The position numbers and the translations under genes were made by a program. Under the pieces are notes generated by a model, which was not told where the DNA came from, searched no databases, and was given only the letters and a program-made list of their open reading frames with translations. This document shows, one piece after another, positions 37,040 through 47,487 of a stretch of DNA of 64,000 nt (position 1 is the first letter of the stretch; each line of letters opens with the position of its first letter). The DNA comes from Eumeta japonica (lineage: Eukaryota > Arthropoda > Insecta > Lepidoptera > Psychidae), in NCBI GenBank assembly GCA_005406025.1, contig BGZK01000103.1, forward strand, positions 682,001 through 746,000. The letters are read 5' to 3'.

Positions 37040-37560
37040 ATTGTACGACTCGAGGATCACTCCACCGCGCGCTCATTATGATACATAAATCGTGACACGT
37101 GAGTATCGTTAGAGTTACGTCACTATGCAAATCGCCGCGCATCGACGCGATATCGAAGCGAACGCGCAGATCGAAGCGACGGCCGGCGGTCGCGGGCGCC
37201 GCCCCCGCGCGGTCACGCGCCGCTATAATGACCCGGCGGCGGAGAGAGGCGCGTCTCTCACTTTCACCCGATGAGCACAACCTAATCGCCCGCCCAAACA
37301 TCGGCCGGCCGCCCCGCGCCGCCGTCCGATATGTATTAACGAATCGATCTCGACTGCTATACGATAGCGAAACAATAGGCGCGGGCGCAGCCACTTTCAC
37401 GATAATGCCAGGAAATTAATGGCGACGAACGCACAAAAGTGCCGTATTATTAAAATTAGTGAGCGCTCGCAGACTGCGTCGCTGTGGCGCTGAGCGCGAC
37501 GTTACGCGATCGAGCGTTTTCACCTTCTCCGAAAATTACGGCCATGATCCATGGACAATC
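37040..37560. promoter_or_regulatory. Large CpG island with octamer ATGCAAAT
   Basis: About 500 bases of CpG-rich DNA (GACGGCCGGCGGTCGCGGGC, CCCCGCGCGGTCACGCGCCG, GCCGGCCGCCCCGCGCCGCC). ATGCAAAT (POU octamer) lies at about 37,124 and a CACGTGAG E-box at about 37,096. Long frames are open on both strands (37,038-37,400 minus, 37,099-37,419 plus), as expected when stop-poor GC-rich DNA is read. Position, 1.8 kb upstream of the minus-strand exon at 35,237, suits a promoter for that gene. Confidence 0.45.
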
Positions 37561-37667
37561 TCCTGACGAACGAACAGACTATTTTTTTTTATTATTATTT
37601 ATTATATTTGTATGGAATAATCTTCAAAAGGTTATTTATTTAAATTAAAACCATCGCTATAAACGTA

Positions 37668-37779
37668 ACTTCTGATTTTAGTATTAAGTAGTAAAAATAT
37701 CTAATAAGTAATATTAGCACTTCTGATTTTAGTATTAAAGTGTCTAGTAGCAAAAATATCTAGTAAGTAAAAATATTAG
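37668..37779 (+). repeat. Local tandem duplication (~50-60 bp unit)
   Basis: ACTTCTGATTTTAGTATTAA occurs at 37,668 and 37,719, each followed by AAAAATATCTA(A/G)TAAGTAA and ending ATATTAG. Confidence 0.85.
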
Positions 37780-37881
37780 AACTTTACAAAATGACTTAGA
37801 ACAAATCAAAAATTAGCAGATAGACATTTTATGTTTCTGGATAATCTGAAATGTTTGAAACTCCGTTTAATTCTTCCTGTG

Positions 37882-38030
37882 AAATACTTAAATATATAAT
37901 ATACTTATATATATACTGATATACTCAAATATACTTCGTATTATTAAATAGAGTAATACTTAAATAACGTATATATTAAGTATATACTTAAATATAGTTT
38001 GATACTGTGATATACATAAATATACTCTTA
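37882..38030 (+). repeat. Degenerate TATACTTAAA minisatellite
   Basis: Variants of AATACTTAAATATA and ATATACT(G/C)A recur about ten times. Low-complexity repeat. Confidence 0.7.
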
Positions 38031-41000
38031 TGATGACAAATTATGCCAGACTCGCAAATATTGGAATTGAAGAACGGTACGTTCTCGCGTATTCTTGAGT
38101 GTGTGTGAATTTTTTTATCTAGAAAAAAAGTAATTTAATTCATACATTTGCAAGTGATACCACTCACGTAACATAAAATATACAATTGGAATCTGAAAAT
38201 ACTCGATATGCATAAAGTCTTCACAAAAAAAGGTGCATTTATCGGAAGTAGACAAAAGCAAAAGACTTGATAATGAACAAACAAAACTTCAATTCACTAC
38301 GACATAAAGACGGACAAACAAACAGACTGATACAAAAATATTATCAAAGGAATATAACCTTTTAGTGACATAACCTTAATATTACTATATCGAAATTTTA
38401 TTATTAAATAATTTGACAATTAGTATTTCTATAAATTATGGATCATAAGACTCATAATAGAAAACGTACGAAAAGGTGTAAGTCCAATCAAATAGTGCTA
38501 ATATTGTTTAATAAAATTAAGAAAAAAGGTGTGAAATTAGCGATGGTCATTTCTATTAGGATCTCGAAGAGACAGCACCTTGAAGTGTAATATGTAAACG
38601 GGGTACTAAATAATTTTTCACGATCTGCAAGATAAAATGAGAAGTAATTAAAATAAGATGTTTTTCATTAACGTGAATTCAAAAAAGTTAAGAACTAGAA
38701 AAAGAAGGATTAAAGAAACATGACAAAGCATGAGGTTTATTAAAATTGAGAGAGATTGTGGTCGAAGTTAAGGGATGATATGTACAACTTTACGAAATGA
38801 CAGCGAGCTGTAAAATTAACGAATATTCCATTTCTGGGGCTCCATACACTCTATGAAAGACCGGAACTCTAATACTATCGTTCTCGTGTCTGTCTGTCAC
38901 AATTTATTTTTTAATATTCCGGACGAAAAAAGTTGCGATTTGATGTATTGATATATTGATATATATTGATAAAAGTTGGGCGACTCAATCACGAACATAA
39001 CTATAGGGAGACGTTGATTATTTACGTGAAATTAAAATGGGGGTAGGGGCAAGGAAAAATCTCACCAAATCTCATTTAGAGGGAATGAGATTCAATGAAA
39101 AAACTTAGGCTTACTTTGAAATTCAGAAAATACATTATACACACCAAAACGATTACATATCTCTTAAAAGTATTTAAAAAATATTTTAAAGTCGAACATT
39201 TCTTTTGTCTCCAAAACTATTGAGTCTAAAGTAAAATAAAAAATACAAGTGCGTGTTACTTTCACTCGTAGTTGTACTAAATCTTGTTTATTTAACATTG
39301 TAACGTATATTGGGACTAAATCGAAAATCAGTAAGTCATACTAGACTTCAATAATACAAACAGGGATCGGGATCGCGATCGAAAGAGCAATCGCTCCGTA
39401 TTTAAAAAAAAAATATAGAATTCATTTTATGCCTATCTCGTACGTACAGTTACTATAAACATATTAGATGCATCCATTGAAGTGGTCGTTTCTGCTATTG
39501 ACCAATTTAAATATTTCTGGTGTGGCATGAATTCTACATTCAAGTTATAAATGCGGAAACTGCGTAAAAAGGATATATCTGATTTTACTCAACGCTACTT
39601 GCGTTCGAAATACGCGATTAAAAAAGATATCGCTTTGTATAACAAATAAAGGAATTATTTTATGTCTACCCGGGCGGAGTCGCCGGCACAGTTAGTTATT
39701 GATAAAATAGTTATTAAAAAATGCATTAAGGGTTAACATATGAAATGGGCGTTTTAAATTCTGGGCATTTTTAATTTGATTAATTAATTATTGCGTAAAT
39801 TCATTTTACTGAACGTCATTTCCGCCCAAAAAAAATGCTTTCAGCTGCTCTTAATAGCACCTGAAAAAAACATCTAAAAAATGAAGGAATTCATTATTTC
39901 CACCCAGGTGGAGCCACGAGCTCCATTAATAAAATTAATTAGCACGATTAATAAAATTATTTTTAGTGAAATAATTTATTGATGTTTATTTGCATAACGG
40001 CGTATGAAGAGAGCGCTAGACACAAATAATTAAGAAGTTTATTTCGTTCCCGCCCGGGAGGAGCCGCCGTCGCACCCAGTTACCAGTGAAATAATTATCA
40101 AAAAACATTATTAAAAGAGATATCACTTTATATAACAAACTAAGGAAGGACATAGACATTATTTATAAAGCCAGCTAGTTATTAATGAAATAATTACTAA
40201 TAAATATACTACAGATTAATATCGAAATGGTCGTGTTCGAATACTGGTAACTTTTAATTTGAAAATTTCTGGTATGAATGCCAAAATACAAATTGCAAAT
40301 GCGAAAATTACAAAAAAAAAGCAAGATAGATTTTGCTGAACGTTACTTGTGTCAAAAAAAATCAGTCACTTAAGTCACGCCTAAAAAAAATCTACTTTAA
40401 AAATAAAGATTGTATGGTTTTAGTCATAGTCTACAGAGAAAACTAAATGTAAGTCCTAAATTTTTAAATTTCAATAAGTAACGCAAAATATTCGTAAAGA
40501 AAAAAATGTGTAATAAAATGTGCTGGTGATTTCACCTTAAATTAATATGATGATTTGTAACACAGAATCCTCGACACGCGCATTCAAATAGCACTTGATG
40601 AGTTATTGTATTTATTCTGAAAAACAGACGTTTTTACAGAGAAATTGATTTTCAAAAAATTTTTTAATAGTTATTTTTTTTAATTTCTATATAAACGACT
40701 TTATGTGGTGAAATCGTTTTTTTAAACCATTCTATACGTCATTATATACGATGAGCAGTTACTTTTAAATTTCTTTACCTTATATTCTCAGACTAGTTAT
40801 ATCATCATGATTTAACTGTCGCTCCGACATTGTATGTATCAACACCATAATAAAAAGAATTATGAATAGAATAGTTTATATTCTAAATTAAATTATTAAA
40901 ACTATAATAGCACTTTTATTAACAATTCGAAAAAGAAACAATTGCTTAGAAATAAAAAGTTTGTTTATCTGATAAGTAAAACAAATGGAATATTCATTAA

Positions 41001-41700
41001 CTTTCCAGCTAATTATGATTCTTTAAAGTTTTAATGATATCTTTTGGTTCAACTCGCTATTCCATGTTAATTTTAATAACAGCAAAGAAAAAATAAAAAA
41101 TAAGTTTATGTAAAATTTCAAGTTTTATTATTTTTATTTAGACTTCTTTTCGGTCTGTCCTTTATTAGATCTTATATCTCTTTTGAATCATCTCAAAATA
41201 TAACTTTATTTTAACTTTTTCGTTCCTTCCCAGGGGATTGATTTTTTGTACGTAATTTAAATGCTTAAATTTGCTTTAAAGACCTATTTGAATAAACTAT
41301 ATAAAACTTATTCAACGTTTTCTATTTCAAGTTACAATGCGAGTAAACACATGAAAAATTAAACACCTTTCTAATTTATTTGTATCATTTCCAAATGTAC
41401 ATCGCAAATGATATAATCGTCATTAAATAACACCTCACAGGGAATTTCAAAATAACTAAATAGTTTAACTAAATTATCTTACCTAAATGTATTTTTGACT
41501 GAACTAGATCTAATAATTATTATTTATCTAGTTAAACAAAAAATATCTGATTTTTTATTCTGAAATCCCCATAAAACAAATAATTATAAACCTATTATAC
41601 AATTACACATTCTCACTACAGAGTCTACGCAATATATTCCAGGTCACAATGTAAAGTATTCATCATTATGATAAACAAGCGAAGACCTAACGTGGTAACG
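38030..41700. other. Gene-free stretch
   Basis: Contains the degenerate array at 39,450-40,380. At 38,820-38,900 a degraded reverse piece (ACCGGAACTC ... CTGTCTGTCAC) is probably another gggttccg-type repeat. A short GGGATCGGGATCGCGATCG run is at 39,363. Otherwise AT-rich with nothing recognised. Confidence 0.55.
39450..40380 (+). repeat. Degenerate array with three CCCGGG-box units
   Basis: Three diverged copies of (T/A)CCCGGGCGGAGTCGCC-like boxes (about 39,668, 39,903 and 40,052) alternate with three copies of TTTTACTCAACGCTACTTGCG-like boxes (about 39,583, 39,806, 40,332). Intervening AT-rich sequence also repeats GTTATTGATAAAATAGTTATTA-like motifs. It looks like rearranged copies of one dispersed repeat whose consensus carries cccgggcgaagccggg. 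No coding capacity. Confidence 0.55.
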
Positions 41701-41985
41701 ATTTCATCCACGACATCGAAGGCCTGAAGCTTCCGAAAGCTCATCATCACCGCGACCAAGTGCAGGAAACCGAATAAATGGTACATGCATTTATTCGATG
41801 CACCGACGACGCGCGATCTAATAAATTATATACGGCGAGTAAAGTGCGCGGCGGCGATGCACCGCGGAATCGGGCCGAAACTGTTGCCGGCGTGAAATGT
41901 CGATGCAGCTTTTTTATTCTGCATAGCGAAAGCGCGTTATTGGCCGTTGCAATTATTTCGGACGTTCTAACGGAAATATAACGGT
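41700..41985. promoter_or_regulatory. CpG-rich, possibly conserved non-coding element
   Basis: Mixed-composition block (GAAGCTTCCGAAAGCTC, GTGCGCGGCGGCGATGCACC, TGCAATTATTTCGGACG). A 67-codon plus frame has no domain. Sharp composition edges on both sides suggest a functional island. Confidence 0.3.
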
Positions 41986-42489
41986 TGTTCTTTTATTTTT
42001 TTTCGATTTTAGACATATTTTTCTTTATGATTTAAAACTGCTATACGATACGCACGAATCGGATTACGAACCGTCGTAAATGCAATATGTTTTGCCTATA
42101 AAATTATATTATTGTTTCTAGTGGATGATTATATATAGTTCATTTTCTTTGCTCTATTTTAATATATTTTTAGTAATTTTTATGTTATAACTTCAATAGT
42201 TTAACATATTTTTTTTTTATTTACAGTAAAATTATGAAAAATAACCTCATAATAACATTGATATGCCATCTTCTTTTAAATAATCAGTAACGAATTATTT
42301 AATTAAAATACTGTGTACGAATTTCTATTGATATTTTCAATTATTTTCTGATTGAAGTTAACAAATGGCGATAGTATTAAACTTTATTTATATTTAATTC
42401 CACTCACGTCTTCAACACCTTATCCTCATGACTCAGTCGCACAGTATATCTTTGCCCTCTATTGTTTACTACGATCTTTTTTTTTCAAT

Positions 42490-42665
42490 TGAAAAATATC
42501 TAGACAGTCGCCACTCGGAGCCGGGCGAAGCGCGTAAATAATGCGAGCGAGCGCGCGAAAATCACGAACACCGAGTCCGACGTGAACGCGAGCACTGGCG
42601 GCGCGCGCCGACCGCAGCGCCGCGCGCCGGCGAAAGAAAGCCCGCGTCAAAGCGAAACTAATACG
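42490..42665. promoter_or_regulatory. CpG island
   Basis: GAGCGAGCGCGCGAAAATCA, GGCGGCGCGCGCCGACCGCA and CGCCGCGCGCCGGCG. The minus-strand open frame here is Arg/Ala-rich, as expected from CG-rich DNA, and is not called as a gene. Candidate promoter. Confidence 0.4.
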
Positions 42666-43263
42666 TAATTTAATAATTATTAATTTTCAGCATATCGCAT
42701 GTAAAAAAAACACTACTTTATGTCGCTTCCTTCAAATACGCGTTTCTTAAATTAAATCGCTGTATATAAAGTTTTTTTTATAGTCTGATATGGGAACGTT
42801 GAAGTATTTATGCAATCGGGTTGGAAAGACGGTTCAACTTTTTCTCACTTTTACTAACGAAGGCCGGAATATTTTACGCGTAAGAATATAATGATACTAT
42901 TTTTGTTAAGTTTTATACTAAATTTATTCTCATATTTCCTCTTGGAATGGATAACTGGTAGTCTTTTTGACTAAATCGTTGGTCCATTCGAGGAACTAGA
43001 AACATAATTTCGATTTTATATACAGATTTTATAATATGATTGCCGCTTATCACACAAGGATTACGATTAATCACAATTGCCTGCACAATGCGATAGTGAA
43101 CACTCCCTATAGAAAATTTTAATAAGATATTAATAATGTGAAAATATATTTTAGGTTCATTTAATTTTCTGAACTCTGATAATAGTGCGATTAAAATTAT
43201 CAATATTATCATCAACCAAACTGCCCTGTCAGTAGTATCAATATATACTACAATAAAAAAAAT
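42666..43263. other. Gene-free stretch
   Basis: AT-rich; a 100-codon minus frame at 42,913-43,215 is Ile/Leu-rich without domain and is probably chance. Confidence 0.5.
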
Positions 43264-43726
43264 TTGGTTGCCTGTAAAGTCGGTATACGGGCGAAAGTTT
43301 TACGTGACAACGACTTTGAATGGTAAAATCATTTTAATGTGAATATTCATTCGTATAGTAGGAAGAAGGATGAAATAATAGTAACAATTTAAAACATTTA
43401 TTTATACAAAAGATATTTAAAACATTAATTTATACAAAGAATCTCGCACTGAATTTCATATTAACAAAATTTTATTTTTACCTTTACACATACATACGTA
43501 TTTATATACAAATATACATACAATAACTTGCAATACATTTGCAAGCTATGCACTAATTCTCTAGTGCTGCGCGCGCGCAGACCGATCATAGTTGAGTGGG
43601 AGAGAGACGCAAGGCATTCGGCGAACCTCTCTCTCGTTCGGTGACTCATCGTTACGTTACCGAGCGTTACATTTTTCATAAGTGACTCCCAGCCGCAACC
43701 TAATTTAAGACGTTGTCACGTCAAAA
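43264..43726 (+). repeat. ~460-bp dispersed repeat, copy 2
   Basis: Second copy of the 22,731-23,193 unit, 20.5 kb away in direct orientation. It differs by a few small indels: a missing ~6 bases near 43,410, GAGAGAGACGC versus GAGAGACGC, and CTCTCTCTCG versus CTCTCTCG. The same inverted TTTTACGTGACAACG / CGTTGTCACGT ends are present. Confidence 0.9.
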
Positions 43727-43797
43727 AATACATTTTTTTACCGACTGTATCGCAACAATGGAAATGTAATTAAATTAACAACAATATATGCATAAAC

Positions 43798-43952
43798 CAG
43801 TCCTGGATTTGTAAATAGGCCGTGTAGGCCACGGCCTAGGGGCGGCAGCGTCCTAGGGGCGGCAGATGTCAGAAAATTATTATTTTAGAAAGGTACATGG
43901 GGCGGCGGAAATAAAGTGGCCTACACTCATAAAAATTATAAATCCGCCAGTG
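43798..43952. mobile_element. hAT-type MITE (155 bp), different family
   Basis: Begins CAGTCCTGGATTTGTAAATA and ends ATAAATCCGCCAGTG, imperfect inverted repeats of the CAGTGGCGGATTTA type. It is flanked by the perfect 8-bp duplication GCATAAAC (43,790-43,797 and 43,953-43,960). The interior holds GGCCTAGGGGCGGCAG, typical of this widespread insect MITE group. No coding capacity. Confidence 0.92.
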
Positions 43953-44887
43953 GCATAAACTAATGGATATTTGATCGTAGCTCAAAAACTACTGAACCGA
44001 TTTCATCAAATGAGATTACAATTGTTTAATGTTTATAGCAAGAGTGTTGTGAGTTAAATCAAACAGATAAAGCACCAATAATGCCCGTGATGAAAAACAA
44101 CATAACTAAAAAATATCGGAACAAATCTAGATCTAAAATCATTATGAGTTTTGGCGATTTATCATTTAAATTGATAGGATAGGTATACATAGACATATGG
44201 TTAATTTTACTTAATACTTGGTATGACAAGTTGATTTGAAGTTGAATGTTTCACTCTGTTTTATTTAAATTGTAAATATAAAGATGACTGTTACATGACA
44301 GTCTTTTTATGAAGTTTAGGATCCAAATTCTTATTTAGGTACCTTTTTATTTTCTTTGTATATTTCAATAATTTATAATGTAATAAAAAATAAGAAAGTT
44401 TATTTAGGACGCTTGTTCGTGTTTTGTATTTAAATTGTAAACATAAATTGTAAAGACAAGTGTTGTTATTGTTTTGGTTAGTACTTACAATACTTTGAAG
44501 AGAATTTGTCCTTAAAAATACATTGCAATAATTCATTTACTGTTTAAGAATAATCGCATTCAATTTATCCACTATATAACACTTTTCATTGAACTCCATA
44601 AGTCATAACGGCTATCAATGTGGATCGCCAAAACCGACTTCAACGCTTGAAATCCGTTTATATCTATATCGTACGTTAAAATTTAATGTTGGTTTGTTCA
44701 AAATCGCAAATCTACTAAAGTTGTTTACCGACCGTTTTGATATATTTACATGACGTTGTGTTCATATATGCGCATGCTGTTATTAGTAAAAAAATCAAGT
44801 GTGAGTTCACACGCAGTAGAAGTGCAACTTAGTGTTCTGGTTAATTTTTAAGAGAATGAGATGAATACACTATGGAGGTGGTAAACA

Positions 44888-44918
<31 letters not shown>

Positions 44919-45092
44919 TGCGACTGATCGATAATTTTTTTATTACTTAAAGTAACATTTTAGTAAAGATAGAAATTGTTCGTTTCATAATAAAATGATT
45001 TTCAAAAGTGCGCGATACTCATTACAATCCGACAAAAAATAGTGTGCTATAAATTTCAACGTTTCTCTTACTCTCTCTCTCTACCTCTCTCT
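44888..45092. repeat. (GA)n tract and (TC)n tract 145 bases apart
   Basis: 44,888-44,918 is nearly pure GA; 45,064-45,092 is TCTCTC-rich. They are complementary within one strand and also match GAGA-factor-like sites. Simple repeats by themselves. Confidence 0.8.
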
Positions 45093-45649
45093 GTATATAT
45101 TTCGAGTATATTAAGAACATAGTATACAGCATGGAGTCTCCTCTGCATGGTATGCAAAGTCCGTGCACGGGCCCGTATACAACCGCAGAGTAGTGGAGCC
45201 GCTGACCGCTACGAGTCATTGCATAAAAAGGAGACCAAGGATAGGGAAACCACATAGAGAGGCATTCTATCTCATTCTCTCACAGCCAAAATCTATATAT
45301 ACATTTATAGCTATCTCTTTTTCGTTACACATTTTCGTTTCATAAAATCCAATTCACACCGTCCCAAAAGAAGTTTCACTTCAATAAAACTAGCATTTGT
45401 CTCTGGTTTCATCCGAGTATCTCTACTACTAAAACGAACTACTGAAACAATTTTTTTTACTAATAAATAGCTTAGGATTCTTGAGTAAATGTAGGTGCCT
45501 ACATTTATTTTTGTCTTCATCCATGAATTTATTTTCCTAAGTTGTTTTTAATAATCCCTTAACTCATACAAAGCGACACCATACCCAAGTAATATAGCTA
45601 ATGTTTTATTCTGAGACTAACATTTGCCCTCCTCTTCGTTCAAATCGGA

Positions 45650-45815
45650 ACTGAGACTGGCAGTAGAATCGGTTTTGAAAGCGGGACTAGAATCAAAATC
45701 GAAAGCGCGCGACCGGCACCGATATTGAACATGGGAACGACGTCCAAAACGACTGTGGGGATGGGATGTGAGTGAAAAATGTGACCGAGATCGGAATTAA
45801 ATGCATATCGATATC
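45650..45815 (+). repeat. Hexamer-periodic low-complexity sequence, locus 4
   Basis: CGGAACTGAGACTGGC, AGCGGGACTAGAATC, CGACCGGCACCGATATTG, GACCGAGATCGGAATT; then a short ATATCGATATCGATATAC run at 45,805-45,823. Same style as the locus at 500-760. Confidence 0.55.
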
Positions 45816-46200
45816 GATATACAAGATGATGGAATTTATTCTTCGTCCATACGGGCCGAGTGGCGAGCGAAAGCTAGTACATATATACATCCCACGGCGA
45901 GTGGTCTTAATACTCTCTGAGTGCAAACAAACCTGTATAATCTTTTATAAAATCAAACATGTAAACTTATCACGTCCGATATAAATAGATGAGATTTATT
46001 GTAATCTGGTACATTTTAACCAATTAAAATGTAAACAACTCCCGCGCATATCGACATATAAAAATATAGGGTACTCTATTCTCCATTCTAATTTCTCCAT
46101 TCACTTTAAACTTGAAAGATGTGCGTTGTCGTGTAAATTATTAAGATTGGATTATATTTTAATATATTTTGTTTTTAAATAAATGCGTAGAACAGTCATT

Positions 46201-46203
46201 TTA
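46201..46203. repeat. Harbinger target-site duplication, left copy (TTA)
   Basis: TTA immediately outside the left terminal repeat; the matching TTA is at 49,367-49,369. A 3-bp TTA/TAA duplication is typical of PIF/Harbinger insertion. Confidence 0.75.
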
Positions 46204-46430
46204 ACGTGCATTTACGCTAGTTCAACAATTGGTCGAAGCAACGGATTGTCGTACGCAACAGCTTTCAGCAGTGTTATACGGTCGACAATGATCAACGTCT
46301 GTTGCAACAACAGGTCCGGCAGTTTCATTTTACATACGTTCTACAGTTGACTACATCTACGGTCTTATCTACTGAACAAGTCGTTGCTGCTACAGGTTTT
46401 TTTTAATTTTTTAGCGTATTCGGAAAGAAA

Positions 46431-46770
46431 GGAGAAAAAAACGATGGTGGAAACGGGCAATGTTTAGAAGTGGATGCCGTAATAATTTACTACAAGACAT
46501 ACTATGGAATGTTCTTTAACAATTTTGCAAGGTTATCTGCAAGTGACTTTGAAGAACTTTTGTATTTGATTTCGCCGTTAATATCCAAGCAAGTTACTAG
46601 TTTTTAAGATTCCATTAAAGGTTCGCTTTGTAATTACACTGAGATTTCTAGCAACAGGAGATTCATATAAATCTTTAATGTATTTATTTAAAGTATCCTA
46701 CTCAGCCATATCTACGATTGTTCCAGAAGTTTGCCGAGCGATGACATTAAAACCGCAAGATTACGTAAAA
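46431..46770 (+). pseudogene. Harbinger transposase pseudogene, upstream coding exon
   Basis: Reads RKKRWWKRAMF, then NFARLSASDFEELLYLIS, then VRFVITLRFLATGDSYKSLM and EVCRAMTLKPQDYVK. This order matches the N-terminal half of HARBI1-like transposases (WWxR, the SxxDFEELL helix, then LRFLATGDS). A stop at 46,517 and another at 46,605, each with a frame change, break it. The exon ends at a clean donor, GTAAGT at 46,771, in phase 0. An acceptor-like tttttttag before 46,412 suggests a further upstream exon, which I could not define. Confidence 0.85.
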
Positions 46771-46920
46771 GTAAGTTCGCACTCGTAGATATCTATATAA
46801 TAAATAGTACTATAACAGGATTTGTTTGTTAAAAACAAAAGATATATTGTGAAAGTATTTATTTATTTTATTTAAACATTTTACACATTTTTTCTTGAAG
46901 TAATGTACTCAGAGAGTATC

Positions 46921-47021
46921 ACTACATTAAAGCCTTCAAATCCTAATGTAGTACAACTTCCTATCTCTTCATTTTCTGGAAGCTATATCACTACATTAAA
47001 GTTTTTAGCTCCTAATGTAGT
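46921..47021. repeat. Two direct copies of a 32-base hairpin inside the Harbinger
   Basis: 46,921-46,952 and 46,990-47,021 each read ACTACATTA, a 14-base loop, then TAATGTAGT. The 9-bp stems are identical while the loops differ. The pair lies in the transposase intron and just downstream of the MADF stop codon on the minus strand, before AATAAA signals (minus) near 46,860-46,872. It would therefore fall in that gene's 3' UTR. Confidence 0.8.
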
Positions 47022-47082
47022 AATTGCAGCTTGAATCCCTTTCTGATGCGCGAGCTTGGCTGGTACTGGCTGCATTTAAATT

Positions 47083-47427
47083 TTACGGTTGAGGGTTTAT
47101 ATTATATTCTCCTAAAGCCACCTTATATAAAATATTGTTAATTAAATGCTTAACATGTATCCGGGCTCTATTAGACAGATTTGTTATTTTGTTTCAAACG
47201 TACTCTCCAAAAACAGTCGACTCGTCTCTTTTGGTTGAGGCTTGTAATATTTCGTAAGCTTTACCAGTTCTTCTTTCGGTTTCTAATTTGTTAGAGTATT
47301 GTTTCTTTTTATGCATAGAATTGTTACAGCTGTTTTGAGTTCCTTCATTTGTACTAGAGTTCTCATAGTTTACAATCTCTACTGTTGATTGATCAATTAG
47401 GCTTTCAACTTTCTCGGCATTATCTTT
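47083..47427 (-). pseudogene. Harbinger-associated MADF protein pseudogene, exon 2
   Basis: Begins after the acceptor TGCTTTTCAG and reads KDNAEKVESLIDQS, then KKKQYSNKLETERRTGKAYE and KRDESTVFGEYV. After a TGA at 47,194-47,196 the same frame continues with NKITNLSNRARIHVKHLINN and ILYKVALGEYN, ending at TAA (47,083). The 'FGEYV ... IxHLINNILY' end resembles the C-terminal dimerisation segment of MADF/BESS-type partners. The phase (0) matches the donor of the 48,811-49,148 exon. The exon lies entirely inside the 46,771-47,487 intron of the plus-strand transposase. The open frame extending further upstream to 47,697 is only the antisense shadow of the transposase exon. Confidence 0.85.
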
Positions 47428-47487
47428 CTGAAAAGCAAACAAACTGGATTTATAAATTTGTAAAGTTCGATCACTATATTTTTTCAG

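Larger units (their letters stand above)
43961..46200. other. Gene-free stretch left of the Harbinger
   Basis: AT-rich, with the GA/TC tracts and the hexamer-periodic locus at 45,650. ACTACTGAACCGATTTC at about 43,989 is typical of lepidopteran dispersed repeats. No exon recognised. Confidence 0.55.

Noticed and set aside
37038..37419. Overlapping 120- and 106-codon frames on opposite strands
   Set aside because: Both open because the CpG island is poor in stop codons; compositions are Arg/Ala-rich with no domain.
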